A stretch of DNA of 64,000 nt from assembly GCA_963705285.1 (NCBI GenBank), contig OY970066.1, forward strand, positions 3,658,001 to 3,722,000, in the 5' to 3' direction. Origin of the DNA: JACMLD01 sp963705285. GTDB taxonomy: Bacteria; Bacteroidota; Bacteroidia; Chitinophagales; Chitinophagaceae. The position numbers and the translations under genes are program-made. The notes below the pieces were generated by a model. It searched no databases, was not told the origin of the DNA, and was given only the letters and a program-made list of their open reading frames with translations. How positions within the stretch are numbered: position 1 is the stretch's first letter; every line of letters starts with the position of its first letter. This document shows positions 18,026 to 26,313 of this stretch, piece after piece.

Positions 18026-19267
18026 TAATTCAATAACGGTAATCTCCGGCAAAATACCCACCCTGCCCGGGTAGCCGATAAAGCCATAGCCGCGGTTAAC
18101 GTATAATTTTTGTTTGCCGCTTTCATATAAGCCTGCCCATTCTTTGTACATGTATTGCACGGGGCTCCATTTAAAGCCGGGTATTTCCACGCCAAACTGC
18201 ATGCCATGAGTATGACCAGCCAGCATCAGATCTACGTCTCCGTATTTGGGTTGTACTTCGGCATCCCAATGGCTGGGGTCGTGGCTCATTAAAATTTTGA
18301 AAGGATATTTGTCGGTACCTGTGTGTGCTTCATCCATTTTACCGTATTTGGGAAAGCGACCTTTGGCACTCCAGTTTTCAATACCCAGCAGGGCAATCTG
18401 TTCGTTGTTTTTTTCGAGCGCCACATGTTCATTCATTAACAAACGCCAGCCCATTGCCGCATGTACTTTTTTAAGTGTTTCCAGGTTGGCTTTCTTAGCT
18501 GCGGATGATTCCCACTGCACATAATCGCCATAATCATGGTTGCCCAGTGTGGAGAATACTCCCAGCGGCGCCTTTAACCGGCTGAAGACATCCATGTAGT
18601 TGTCCATTTCTGAAGCCCGGTCGTTTACCAAATCACCGGTAAACAAAATCAGGTCAGGTTTTTCTTTTAGTATTTTTTCAATGCCTTTTGTAACCGCGGC
18701 TTTATCGGTAAAACTGCCGCTGTGTATATCGCTGATGTGTACAATCTTTAAACCTTTGAATGCCGCCGGCAGGTTGCTGAAAGCAAGTTGTACGCGGCGC
18801 AACTGGTAATTGTATTTATTGGTGAATCCGTACAGTAAAGTTCCAAACAAAGCTGAACCTGCTCCAAGGCCAAGCCAGCTTAAAAAGACAGAACGGGAAA
18901 TGCCTTCGCCACTAAAAGCAGCTGCTTCGGTATTACGGAAAAATATTTTTCCCGAAGCCCATTGTATGAGGCGGCGAATATCATCCAGCAAAAAGAAGAC
19001 GACTGCAATTATCTTGGCAAAAAATAAACCGAGTATGGTGGCAAATAAATACGTACGCAGGGCGCGCGGCCACCGGTCGTAATTGATATACGGCATAAGC
19101 AATAAAAAAATGACGGTAATGGCAGAAATTGCCCAGAAGCAGGTATAGATAATCATGCGTGTACGGGCGCTGGCACCACTGCTGATTACTTTGATTGCCT
19201 GAAAAACATAAAGGTCCAGCAATACCATCAATACCAGGATGATCCAAACAAAAGAAGGGCTACGCAT
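18020..19267 (-). CDS. Membrane-anchored metallophosphoesterase
   Basis: 415 residues. About three to four membrane segments (5-25, 40-60, 72-97 and 128-146) are followed by a calcineurin-like phosphoesterase domain. Metal ligands are visible in VHISDIHSG (Asp180, His182), FTGDLVNDRA (Asp212), STLGNHDYGD (Asn243, His244), a later SHDPSH, and AGHTHG. The layout matches YaeI/YkuE-type membrane phosphodiesterases acting at the membrane surface on phosphoester or lipid substrates. The substrate cannot be told from sequence. Its stop region overlaps the end of the 180-bp repeat. Confidence 0.9.
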   Translation of the reverse strand: MRSPSFVWIILVLMVLLDLYVFQAIKVISSGASARTRMIIYTCFWAISAITVIFLLLMPYINYDRWPRALRTYLFATILGLFFAKIIAVVFFLLDDIRRLIQWASGKIFFRNTEAAAFSGEGISRSVFLSWLGLGAGSALFGTLLYGFTNKYNYQLRRVQLAFSNLPAAFKGLKIVHISDIHSGSFTDKAAVTKGIEKILKEKPDLILFTGDLVNDRASEMDNYMDVFSRLKAPLGVFSTLGNHDYGDYVQWESSAAKKANLETLKKVHAAMGWRLLMNEHVALEKNNEQIALLGIENWSAKGRFPKYGKMDEAHTGTDKYPFKILMSHDPSHWDAEVQPKYGDVDLMLAGHTHGMQFGVEIPGFKWSPVQYMYKEWAGLYESGKQKLYVNRGYGFIGYPGRVGILPEITVIELV

Positions 19268-19271
19268 TGTA

Positions 19272-19413
19272 TAGTTTATTAGTTCGAAAGTTCGTTAGTT
19301 CGAAAGTTCAGTTTATAGTTTTTAGTTTTTAGTTCGGTTGCTTCGTGGTTCGTTATTTGGGATTTTTCGTCGCAATCGCGAACCACGAACTTATGAACTC
19401 CCGAACTTTGCAA
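19272..19413. repeat. Low-complexity imperfect palindrome
   Basis: The left arm is built from AGTTCGAAAGTTCGTTAGTTCG and TTTATAGTTTTTAGTTTTTAG words; the right arm contains the matching CGAACCACGAACTTATGAAC and CCGAACTTTGC words, with a GC-richer loop. It lies between the metallophosphoesterase and FMN reductase genes, both read on the minus strand. It lacks a terminal T-tract directly after a tight stem, so it is not a classical terminator. Confidence 0.65.
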
Positions 19414-19446
19414 ACTTTTTTTACTTTTAATTTTGACTTTTGAATT

Positions 19447-19947
19447 TTAATAAGCAAGAAATTCATTCAGCTGCTCGTCAATTGCCTGCAAGGTACCTGC
19501 ATCGGTAATAACGTTGGCGCCATTGAGCAACTTATCAACCACGGAGATGGGCAATTTGTTGTGATGAACATGCACTTTTACATAATGCAAAATACCGGTG
19601 AGGTGTTCCATACCCCGCAGGTTGCCGGCGCGGCCGGTAGACACGCCTGTCAGCAACGCTTTTTTACCCCACCACACTTTTTTAATATCCGAAATATCGA
19701 TGAGCGATTTTAACACGCCGGGTATGCTGCCATTGTATTCTGGCGAAATAAAAATAAATTTGTCCGTGGGAATAAGAATATCTTTTTCCAGTTGCTGTAT
19801 GGCTGGGTTGCGTTCATTTACATTTAGTCCTTCAAGAGACACAAACCGCGCATCCACCCCTTTTTTTTGAAGCAATTGCAGGTATTGCGCCGCCACTTTG
19901 CCGGTATTGCTGCCATGCCTGTTGGTTCCGCTTATTATTGTAATCAT
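19447..19947 (-). CDS. NAD(P)H-dependent FMN reductase-like flavoprotein
   Basis: 166 residues with a flavodoxin-like fold. The phosphate-binding loop SGTNRHGSNTGK is at residues 6-17, and the flavin-contacting motif SPEYNGSIPGVLKSLID at about 88-104 is diagnostic of the NADPH-dependent FMN reductase/azoreductase family. It probably reduces FMN, quinones or chromate-like acceptors in the cytoplasm. Length is on the short side but complete. No obvious redox partner is adjacent. Confidence 0.9.
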   Translation of the reverse strand: MITIISGTNRHGSNTGKVAAQYLQLLQKKGVDARFVSLEGLNVNERNPAIQQLEKDILIPTDKFIFISPEYNGSIPGVLKSLIDISDIKKVWWGKKALLTGVSTGRAGNLRGMEHLTGILHYVKVHVHHNKLPISVVDKLLNGANVITDAGTLQAIDEQLNEFLAY

Positions 19948-20211
19948 ATTGTATTAATCGCCTTGTAACGAATGCCGTTGGTTTAGCTTGATCAACAACG
20001 CTTTGCCCGTTTGGTTGCGGTTGGCACACAGATAATACGGAACAGCAATCAAAAAAAAATCCTGTTTGTTCCTTTTAATTCGCGTCATCCCTGTTCTATA
20101 GCACCACCTGCAAAGCAAGTCACAAAAACTGTGATCCCTGGTCCAACTGTTCCTCCGAAACGTTATTTTTGCCCGCTCTTACCGGCCGCATTGGCATCCC
20201 AAACTTAGCAT

Positions 20212-20895
20212 ATGAATCTAACATATTACGGACATTCCTGTTTCAGCGTCACCATACAAGGCAAAATATTACTGTTTGATCCCTTTATCACTCCCAACGA
20301 ACTGGCCAATGAAATTGTTGACGTAGACACAATCAAGGCAGATTTTATTCTGGTCAGCCACGGCCACCAGGATCATATTGCCGATTGTGTGCGCATTGCC
20401 ACCCAAACAGGTGCAAAAGTAATTTGCAGTTGGGAAATTGAAGCCTGGCTGCACAAACAGGATGTAACCAATACCCACCCCATGAATACAGGCGGAAAGT
20501 GGAATTTTGGCGTGTTTACCGTTAAATGCACGGTAGCCCAACACAGCAGCGGCCTGCCCGACGGTAGTTACGGCGGAAACCCGATGGGGTTTATTATTAC
20601 CAGCGGCGAAGGTAATTTTTATTACAGCGGAGATACGGCGCTAACGCTCGATATGCAGCTCGTCCCCAAATGGGCAAAACTAAATTTTGCGGTATTGCCT
20701 ATTGGCGACAACTTTACCATGGACGCCGCGGACGCTGCCGTTTGTGCCGGCATGATTGAATGCAAACGTGTAATTGGAGTGCATTATGACACATTCGGGT
20801 ATATAAAGATAGAACGCGAAAAAGCCATGAAAGCTTTTGCCGATGCAGGAGCCACGTTGCAACTAGTGCCAATAGGAGATACGATAACACTCTAA
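20212..20895 (+). CDS. Metal-dependent hydrolase, UPF0173 (beta-lactamase fold)
   Basis: 227 residues of the metallo-beta-lactamase superfamily. The metal motif is HGHQDHIAD (about residues 50-58), with further ligands expected at His in VAQHSSG, Asp in YSGDTAL and His in GVHYDTFG. Opening MNLTYYGHSCFSV and GGNPMGFII match the UPF0173/YtkL-like family, whose substrate is not established. TATTTTTG at 20164-20171 is a likely -7 promoter element. It is the first of a run of plus-strand genes leading into parA. Confidence 0.9.
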   Translation: MNLTYYGHSCFSVTIQGKILLFDPFITPNELANEIVDVDTIKADFILVSHGHQDHIADCVRIATQTGAKVICSWEIEAWLHKQDVTNTHPMNTGGKWNFGVFTVKCTVAQHSSGLPDGSYGGNPMGFIITSGEGNFYYSGDTALTLDMQLVPKWAKLNFAVLPIGDNFTMDAADAAVCAGMIECKRVIGVHYDTFGYIKIEREKAMKAFADAGATLQLVPIGDTITL

Positions 20896-20920
20896 AGCAA
20901 CAATTTTTTTCACAATAATT

Positions 20921-20956
20921 GAGCTAACAGCTAATAGCTTACAGCTAACAGCTAAC
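20921..20956. repeat. GCTAACAGCTAATAGCTT words before parA
   Basis: A short run of AGCTAACAGCTAATAGCTTACAGCTAACAGC-type words sits 6 bp before the parA start. It is the inverted form of the word run upstream of dapD (13546-13625), so both belong to one repeat family. Confidence 0.6.
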
Positions 20957-20961
20957 AAAAT

Positions 20962-21762
20962 ATGGCAAGAATAATTGGTATCGCAAATCAGAAAGGTGGA
21001 GTAGGTAAAACAACCACGGCTATTAACCTGGCAGCCAGCTTTGCTGTGTTAGAGTTTAAAACGCTGCTGGTAGATGCAGATCCGCAGGCCAACAGTACCA
21101 CAGGTACCGGTTTCGACCTGCACAATGTAACCAAGAGTTTGTACGATTGCATGGTAAACGAAACGCCGGTGCGGGAGGTGATATTAAAATCAGACATTCC
21201 CAACCTGGATGTTGTGCCCAGTCATATTGACCTGGTGGGTGCCGAAATAGAAATGATCAATTACCCCAACCGCGAAGGCGTGCTGAAAAGCCTGCTGGAG
21301 CCGGTGCGGGACAGCTATGATTTTATAGTAATAGACTGTTCGCCCTCGCTCGGTTTGATTACTGTAAACGCATTAACTGCTGCAGATTCTGTAATTGTAC
21401 CTGTGCAAACTGAATTTTTTGCATTGGAAGGGCTGGGCAAATTATTGAACACCATCAAAATTGTGCAGAACCGCCTTAACCAGCAGCTGGCCATTGAGGG
21501 AATTTTAATGACCATGTATGACGGCCGTCTGCGTTTGTGCAACCAGGTAGTAAGCGAAGTGAGAAAACATTTTGATGAAATGGTTTTCAGCACCATCATT
21601 CACCGTAACTCCAAAATAAGCGAGGCCCCCAGTGTTGGCAAACCCGTTATACTCTACGATGCGGTGAGCAAAGGCGCCATGAACTACCTCAACCTGGCCA
21701 AGGAAGTGTTGCAGAAAAACGACATGACAAAAATGAAACAGGAAGAACGCATTTTAGAATAA
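20962..21762 (+). CDS. parA: Chromosome partitioning ATPase ParA
   Basis: 266 residues. The deviant Walker A motif KGGVGKTT lies at 11-18 with the signature Lys11. The Walker A' region DADPQANS (about 39-46) and the Walker B region FIVIDCSPSLG (about 115-125) are clear, as is VPVQTEFFALEGL. It works with ParB to segregate replication origins; ATP-dependent DNA binding is known for the family. It is followed after 80 bp by parB, making the usual operon. No parS-like site was recognised in this window. Confidence 0.96.
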   Translation: MARIIGIANQKGGVGKTTTAINLAASFAVLEFKTLLVDADPQANSTTGTGFDLHNVTKSLYDCMVNETPVREVILKSDIPNLDVVPSHIDLVGAEIEMINYPNREGVLKSLLEPVRDSYDFIVIDCSPSLGLITVNALTAADSVIVPVQTEFFALEGLGKLLNTIKIVQNRLNQQLAIEGILMTMYDGRLRLCNQVVSEVRKHFDEMVFSTIIHRNSKISEAPSVGKPVILYDAVSKGAMNYLNLAKEVLQKNDMTKMKQEERILE

Positions 21763-21763
21763 C

Positions 21764-21838
21764 TGGAATTAGGAATTAGGAATTGGTAATTAGGAAGCGA
21801 CGAAAACCAATTCCAAATTCCAAATTCCCAATTCCCAA
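21764..21838. repeat. Imperfect palindrome between parA and parB
   Basis: GGAATTAGGAATTAGGAATT words (21766-21795) are complemented by CCAATTCCAAATTCC words (21807-21838) around a short core. In mRNA this would form a long hairpin inside the parA-parB operon and could affect the ratio of the two proteins. Confidence 0.65.
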
Positions 21839-21842
21839 CACG

Positions 21843-22760
21843 ATGATTAATCCGAAAAAAAATAATGAAGCGCTTGGCAAAGGCATCCGCTCGCTTTTGC
21901 AAAGTATAGATTCTGATCTGAAAACCACCAGTGGTACATTAAAGACCAATGTGGTGGAGCAGGCTACCGGCATCCTGAGAATTCCGCTAGCAGAAATTGA
22001 AACCAATCCCAAACAGCCGCGTCATCATTTTGATGAACAGTCGCTGAATGAACTGGCTGCATCCATAAAGATGCACGATATCATTCAGCCCATTACAGTG
22101 TCTAAACTGCCGGGTGGTAAATACCGGCTAATTTCTGGCGAACGCCGTTACCGCGCTGCAAAAATTGCCGGCCTTCCGGATATGCCGGCGTATATCAGGC
22201 AGGCCAATGATGCGCAGTTGCTGGAACTGGCCCTATTGGAAAACCTGCAACGCGAAGACCTTAACGCCATAGAGATTGCGCTGAGTTATAAAAGAATGAT
22301 GGATGAACTGGACCACACGCAGGAACAGGTAGCAGAACGAATGGGCAAAGAACGCAGTACCGTGGCCAATTATATCCGTTTGTTAAAACTGCCGCCAGAT
22401 ATACAGGTAGCAGTCCGCAACGGCAGCCTTACCATGGGCCATGCCAGGGCCTTGATAAATGTTGATACGGTTGACAAGCAATTGTTTGTTTTTCATGAAG
22501 TGATTGAACGCAAACTGTCTGTAAGGCAAACCGAAGAACTGGTGCGCAAGCTGTATAAAACGGCCACACCCGTTAAACAATCTTTAAATTCGGAACTGCC
22601 GCACGCGTATAAAAAAATAGAAGATAATTTAGCATCTCACTTCAGCACCAGGGTTAGGCTCAACCATAATAAGAAAGGTTATGGCAGCATCAGTATTGAG
22701 TACCACTCGCTGGAAGCCTTTAATAAAATTCTTGATCAGCTGGGTGTTGCCGCTAATTAA
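21843..22760 (+). CDS. parB: Chromosome partitioning protein ParB
   Basis: About 305 residues from the ATG at 21843 (MINPKKNNEALGKG); an upstream ATG at 21783 lies inside the palindrome and is rejected. The N-terminal CTPase/ParB-N domain shows the ISGERRYRAAK motif and LLENLQREDLNAIE. A helix-turn-helix (QVAERMGKERSTVANYIRLL) follows, then a C-terminal dimerisation domain. The protein binds parS and spreads as a CTP-gated clamp (known for the family). Only 7 bp separate it from the next gene. Confidence 0.95.
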   Translation: MINPKKNNEALGKGIRSLLQSIDSDLKTTSGTLKTNVVEQATGILRIPLAEIETNPKQPRHHFDEQSLNELAASIKMHDIIQPITVSKLPGGKYRLISGERRYRAAKIAGLPDMPAYIRQANDAQLLELALLENLQREDLNAIEIALSYKRMMDELDHTQEQVAERMGKERSTVANYIRLLKLPPDIQVAVRNGSLTMGHARALINVDTVDKQLFVFHEVIERKLSVRQTEELVRKLYKTATPVKQSLNSELPHAYKKIEDNLASHFSTRVRLNHNKKGYGSISIEYHSLEAFNKILDQLGVAAN

Positions 22761-22767
22761 TAAGCAC

Positions 22768-23433
22768 ATGACCATTCGTTTTTTTTGTTTACTGCTCACC
22801 GGACTCGTAGCTGTACATTTTTCTTTTGCGCAACAAAAAGACAGTACCGGCCTGCGGGTACTGGGTGTGGATTCAGTAGCGGTAAAAAATGTGGCCGTTG
22901 ATTCTGCTGGCAAAAAAAAGCACAGTCCACGCAAAGCCACCATTCGTTCCGCCATTGTTCCGGGCTGGGGACAGGCCTATAACCGCAGCTACTGGAAAAT
23001 TCCGGTGGTGTATGCCGCACTGGGTATTACTGGTGTTATCTTCAATTACAACCGCGTTCAGTACAATAAAGTAAAGTACGCTTACTTCTATGTTATCAAT
23101 CGCAATACACCCGATTCAGGAAAATTTAGTATAGATAAAGTTGACCCGCAGCTGAAAAGCCGTGCCCTGGCGGGCGATTCATACTCGCTGCAGTTGTACC
23201 GCAATGAATTCAGGAAAGACCTGGATTACTCTGTTTTATTTTTTCTTTTTTTCTGGGCGCTGAATGTGGTGGATGCAACTGTTGATGGCCACCTGAAAGA
23301 TTTTGACGTAAGCAATGATCTCAGCATGAAAATAAAGCCTTCCTTTAATGCGCTTCCCAATACAATAGGCATGAGCGTGGTGTTTACCATTGGCAAACAT
23401 GCTCCTAAACGTACCGCCTGGCAAATGCCGTAA
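22768..23433 (+). CDS. DUF5683 envelope protein
   Basis: About 221 residues from the ATG at 22768, with a signal peptide (MTIRFFCLLLTGLVAVHFSF, cut near AQQ). The domain starts at SAIVPGWGQAYNRSYWKIP, which I recognise as the DUF5683 signature. Two hydrophobic segments follow (GITGVIF region and FFLFFWALNVVDA). The family commonly follows parB in Bacteroidota. Its function is not established; a role in the envelope near division or segregation is only inferred from synteny. Confidence 0.88.
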   Translation: MTIRFFCLLLTGLVAVHFSFAQQKDSTGLRVLGVDSVAVKNVAVDSAGKKKHSPRKATIRSAIVPGWGQAYNRSYWKIPVVYAALGITGVIFNYNRVQYNKVKYAYFYVINRNTPDSGKFSIDKVDPQLKSRALAGDSYSLQLYRNEFRKDLDYSVLFFLFFWALNVVDATVDGHLKDFDVSNDLSMKIKPSFNALPNTIGMSVVFTIGKHAPKRTAWQMP

Positions 23434-23462
23434 GATAATGTGATAATGAGCTAATGTGAAAA

Positions 23463-23482
23463 CCTGCCTGCCGGCAGGCAGG
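23463..23482. repeat. 20-bp perfect palindrome CCTGCCTGCCGGCAGGCAGG
   Basis: A perfect 20-bp palindrome, found again at 32817-32836 and both times preceded by AATGTG words. Translation of this element gives the PACRQAG peptide often seen in spurious Bacteroidota gene predictions. Confidence 0.8.
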
Positions 23483-23500
23483 TGTGAAAATGCCGCAACC

Positions 23501-23522
23501 GGTCGGCACCGCAGGTCAGACC
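23501..23522 (+). repeat. Single copy of the 22-bp GGTCGGCACC...GTCAGACC repeat
   Basis: Identical to the units of the array at 25353-25486. With that array it brackets the methylmalonyl-CoA mutase gene. The rest of the 23434-23757 gap holds no recognised gene, terminator or RNA. Confidence 0.8.
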
Positions 23523-23757
23523 GGTGGATTTGCTGAGCCGCAGGTTAACCAAAATTTATTGGAGCAATTTATTTAAACGTATGGTTTAAAAACCTTCATC
23601 CTACCACCTTCAATTTGCTCGTGCTCCGCTTTGATATATTTCTCCACTCCATTTCAATGAAATCATTGTACCTTAAATCTTATTAGGATGAAAGGGTAAC
23701 ACATACCCTGATCAGCATCCGGACTTAAAACTTACTACTTACCACTTATTACTCAAT

Positions 23758-25323
23758 ATGGCGGGCAAAAAGATAGTTACAGACAGCGGCATTGAAATTA
23801 AACAGGTATACACCGCTGCCAACACTCCTGCTGATGCACCACAGGGTGAGGCGGGCAGCTTTCCTTTTACACGCGGCGTACAGCCAGATATGTACCGGGG
23901 AAAGTTGTGGACGATGCGCCAGTATGCCGGCTTTTCCACTGCAGAAGAAAGCAACAAGCGGTATCATTATTTGCTGGGGCAGGGGGTGATGGGACTAAGC
24001 GTTGCATTTGACCTGCCTACACAAATTGGGTACGATAGCGATCATCCACTGGCAGAAGGTGAAGTGGGCAAAGTAGGCGTGGCCATTGACAGCATCGAAG
24101 ACATGCGCACGCTTTTTAAAGATATCCGCCTGCAAGACATCAGCAGTTCCATGACTATCAATGCCACCGGGTTTATTTTGCTGGCATTTTATGTAGCGCT
24201 TGCCAAAGAACAGGGAGCCGATCTAAAACAGCTGAATGGTACCATACAGAACGATATTTTAAAAGAGTACGCGGCAAGGGGCACTTATATTTATCCGCCC
24301 AAGCCATCCATGCGCATCATTACAGATATTTTTGAATGGTGTGCCACAGATTTGCCCAAATGGAACACCATCTCTATTTCGGGTTACCATATCCGTGAGG
24401 CCGGCAGTACCGCGGTGCAGGAAATAGCATTTACCCTCAGCAATGGTAAAGCCTATGTACAGGCAGCACTTGAAAAAGGGCTTGATATCAATGTCTTTGG
24501 CAAACGACTGTCTTTCTTTTTCAATGCGCATAACAACCTGTTTGAAGAAGTGGCCAAATTCAGGGCGGCGCGCAAAATGTGGGCACTTATTATGAAAGAA
24601 CTGGGCGCTACCGATCCAAAAGCCATGATGCTGCGTTTTCATACCCAAACCGGTGGCAGTACATTAACGGCACAGCAACCGCTCAATAATATTACCCGTG
24701 TTACCATGCAAACATTATCGGCGGTATTAGGCGGCACTCAATCGCTGCATACTAACGGGTATGATGAAGCGCTTAACCTGCCCACCGAGGAAGCGGCGCG
24801 CATTGCCTTGCGTACACAGCAACTGGTGGCCTATGAAAGCGGAGTGGCCGATACGGTTGACCCGCTGGCGGGTTCGTATTTTGTGGAAGCGCTTACCAGC
24901 GAAGTGGAACAACAAGCCTGGCAGCTGATAGCAAAAATTGATGCCATGGGCGGAAGTGTAAGCGCCATAGAACAGGGTTTTATACAAGACGAGATTGCCC
25001 GTAGTGCTTATGACTACCAACGGCAGGTTGAAACAGGTGAAAAAATAATCGTCGGTGTTAACAAATTTCAATCGGCTGAAACCAGCAACCCTCCGTCTTT
25101 TAAAATTGATGAAAGCATCCGCGCCGTGCAAACAGCTAAATTGCAACAACTGCGCAACAGCCGTAGTCCGGGGAAATGCGATGCCATTTTGCAGGATTTG
25201 AATGACAAAGCCAGCAGCGGCGAAAATATTATGCCGACAGTTATGGAAGCGGTGGAAAATAAATGTACACTCGGCGAAATAGCCGACACCTTGCGGGAAG
25301 TGTTTGGCGAGTATAAAGCGTGA
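23758..25323 (+). CDS. Methylmalonyl-CoA mutase-type catalytic subunit lacking the B12 domain
   Basis: 521 residues covering only the TIM-barrel catalytic domain of B12-dependent acyl-CoA mutases. The substrate determinants look methylmalonyl-specific: Tyr56 in RQYAGF (Phe in isobutyryl-CoA mutases), Arg186 in PPKPSMR (Gln in those enzymes) and His211 in SISGYH. The C-terminal cobalamin-binding domain with DxHxxG is absent; the protein ends TLREVFGEYKA. It therefore needs a separate B12-binding subunit, which is not encoded in this window. It would isomerise (R)-methylmalonyl-CoA and succinyl-CoA in propionate or branched-chain metabolism. The gene is flanked by the 22-bp repeat on both sides. 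Confidence 0.92.
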   Translation: MAGKKIVTDSGIEIKQVYTAANTPADAPQGEAGSFPFTRGVQPDMYRGKLWTMRQYAGFSTAEESNKRYHYLLGQGVMGLSVAFDLPTQIGYDSDHPLAEGEVGKVGVAIDSIEDMRTLFKDIRLQDISSSMTINATGFILLAFYVALAKEQGADLKQLNGTIQNDILKEYAARGTYIYPPKPSMRIITDIFEWCATDLPKWNTISISGYHIREAGSTAVQEIAFTLSNGKAYVQAALEKGLDINVFGKRLSFFFNAHNNLFEEVAKFRAARKMWALIMKELGATDPKAMMLRFHTQTGGSTLTAQQPLNNITRVTMQTLSAVLGGTQSLHTNGYDEALNLPTEEAARIALRTQQLVAYESGVADTVDPLAGSYFVEALTSEVEQQAWQLIAKIDAMGGSVSAIEQGFIQDEIARSAYDYQRQVETGEKIIVGVNKFQSAETSNPPSFKIDESIRAVQTAKLQQLRNSRSPGKCDAILQDLNDKASSGENIMPTVMEAVENKCTLGEIADTLREVFGEYKA

Positions 25324-25328
25324 TGTGC

Positions 25329-25486
25329 TCGGCACCGCAGCCTGGAACAATCGGTCGGCACCGCAGGTCAGACCACAGTATCGAAAACCGGTCGGCACCG
25401 CAGGCCAGACCACAGTATCGAACACCGGTCGGTACCGGAGGTCAGACCATAGTCAGGAACAATCGGTCGGCACCGCAGGTCAGACC
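25329..25486 (+). repeat. Tandem array of a 22-bp repeat with 37-bp period
   Basis: Four units (25353-25374, 25390-25411, 25427-25448, 25465-25486) start with GGTCGG and end with CAGACC; a partial fifth precedes them (25329-25352). Spacers are 15-16 bp and nearly alike (ACAGTATCGAAAACC, ACAGTATCGAACACC). The unit ends GGTC/GACC are inverted, suggesting a small hairpin. Related copies occur at 23501, in 26145-26248 and at 40271. Confidence 0.88.
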
Positions 25487-25529
25487 GCCAATCTTTAAAA
25501 ACAACCATCTATCTAAGCATACACTACCC

Positions 25530-26102
25530 ATGAGGCTAACTGCCACCCAAACCACCACCGATAAAGATCTCCAACAAATTCTGGAGCTGCAGCAACGCAA
25601 CCTGCGCGGCGTAAACACCCAAACAGAAGAAAAAGAACAGGGGTTTGTAACGGTAACGCATAACCTGGAAATTTTACGACAGATGCACCAGCTTGAACCC
25701 AGTATTCTGGTAAAAGATGGGGATGAGTTGGCCGGTTACGCGCTGGTAATGCCACAAGCCTGCAGCAGCATTGTACCCGAACTACTGCCGCTGTTTGCGG
25801 GATTAAAAGATCTGTCGTACCAAATGAAACCCCTTAGCCAATACCGTTACTATGTCATGGGACAGATATGCGTTGCGGCTGCCTACCGCGGAAAAGGCGT
25901 CTTTGATCTGTTATACCAAACACACCGTGATCTGCTGCAACATAAATATGATTTTGTGATAACCGAAGTAGCCAAGCGCAATACCCGCTCTATGCGCGCA
26001 CATGAAAGAGTAGGTTTTGAGTTGTTGCATACCCATGCAGATGCACTGGATGAATGGGCGGTTATTATCTGGGATTGGCGGAAGAATAAATTAAAAATGT
26101 AA
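25530..26102 (+). CDS. GNAT-family N-acetyltransferase
   Basis: 190 residues from the ATG at 25530; an ATG at 25320 would read through the repeat array and is rejected. The GNAT core is visible at VMGQICVAAAYRGKGVFDLLYQ (about 109-130), with the acetyl-CoA loop AAYRGKG, followed by NTRSMRAHERVGFELLH. The N-terminus (DKDLQQILELQQRNL) matches GNAT proteins of this kind in Bacteroidota. The acceptor substrate is unknown. Confidence 0.88.
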   Translation: MRLTATQTTTDKDLQQILELQQRNLRGVNTQTEEKEQGFVTVTHNLEILRQMHQLEPSILVKDGDELAGYALVMPQACSSIVPELLPLFAGLKDLSYQMKPLSQYRYYVMGQICVAAAYRGKGVFDLLYQTHRDLLQHKYDFVITEVAKRNTRSMRAHERVGFELLHTHADALDEWAVIIWDWRKNKLKM

Positions 26103-26144
26103 AAGTAAAAATTCAAAAGGCATCGCCGATCATCTTTCATCGGT

Positions 26145-26248
26145 GACGTCCTCGTCTGACCGAATGTTTCTGCTAGTCCGTTAGCCCTCCCGGTCTGACG
26201 TGCTCGTCTGACCGATTATTCCTGTTAGTCCGTCAGACCGGGAGGTCA
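26145..26248. repeat. Two 52-bp units related to the GGTC/GACC repeat
   Basis: GACGTCCTCGTCTGACCGA at 26145 recurs as GACGTGCTCGTCTGACCGA at 26197, 52 bp later. Both units contain TAGTCCGT and (C)CGGTCTGAC-type blocks. They look like diverged, mostly inverted relatives of the 22-bp repeat before the M20 gene. Confidence 0.7.
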
Positions 26249-26313
26249 GACGGTACCAATCAGCAGATTAGCGATAAAATTGATTAAATTGGGCATCTAA
26301 CAATTATAATTTC

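Noticed and set aside
20880..22770. parS site or replication origin next to parA-parB
   Set aside because: No GTTTCACGTGAAAC-like palindrome or DnaA-box cluster was found; the palindromes present are low-complexity repeats.
25353..25486. Regular repeats of 22 bp spaced 15-16 bp, CRISPR-like
   Set aside because: Spacers are short and nearly identical, the same repeat occurs singly and inverted elsewhere, and no cas gene is near.
25320..25529. N-terminal extension of the GNAT gene back to 25320
   Set aside because: It would translate the repeat array; the ATG at 25530 begins the conserved domain.
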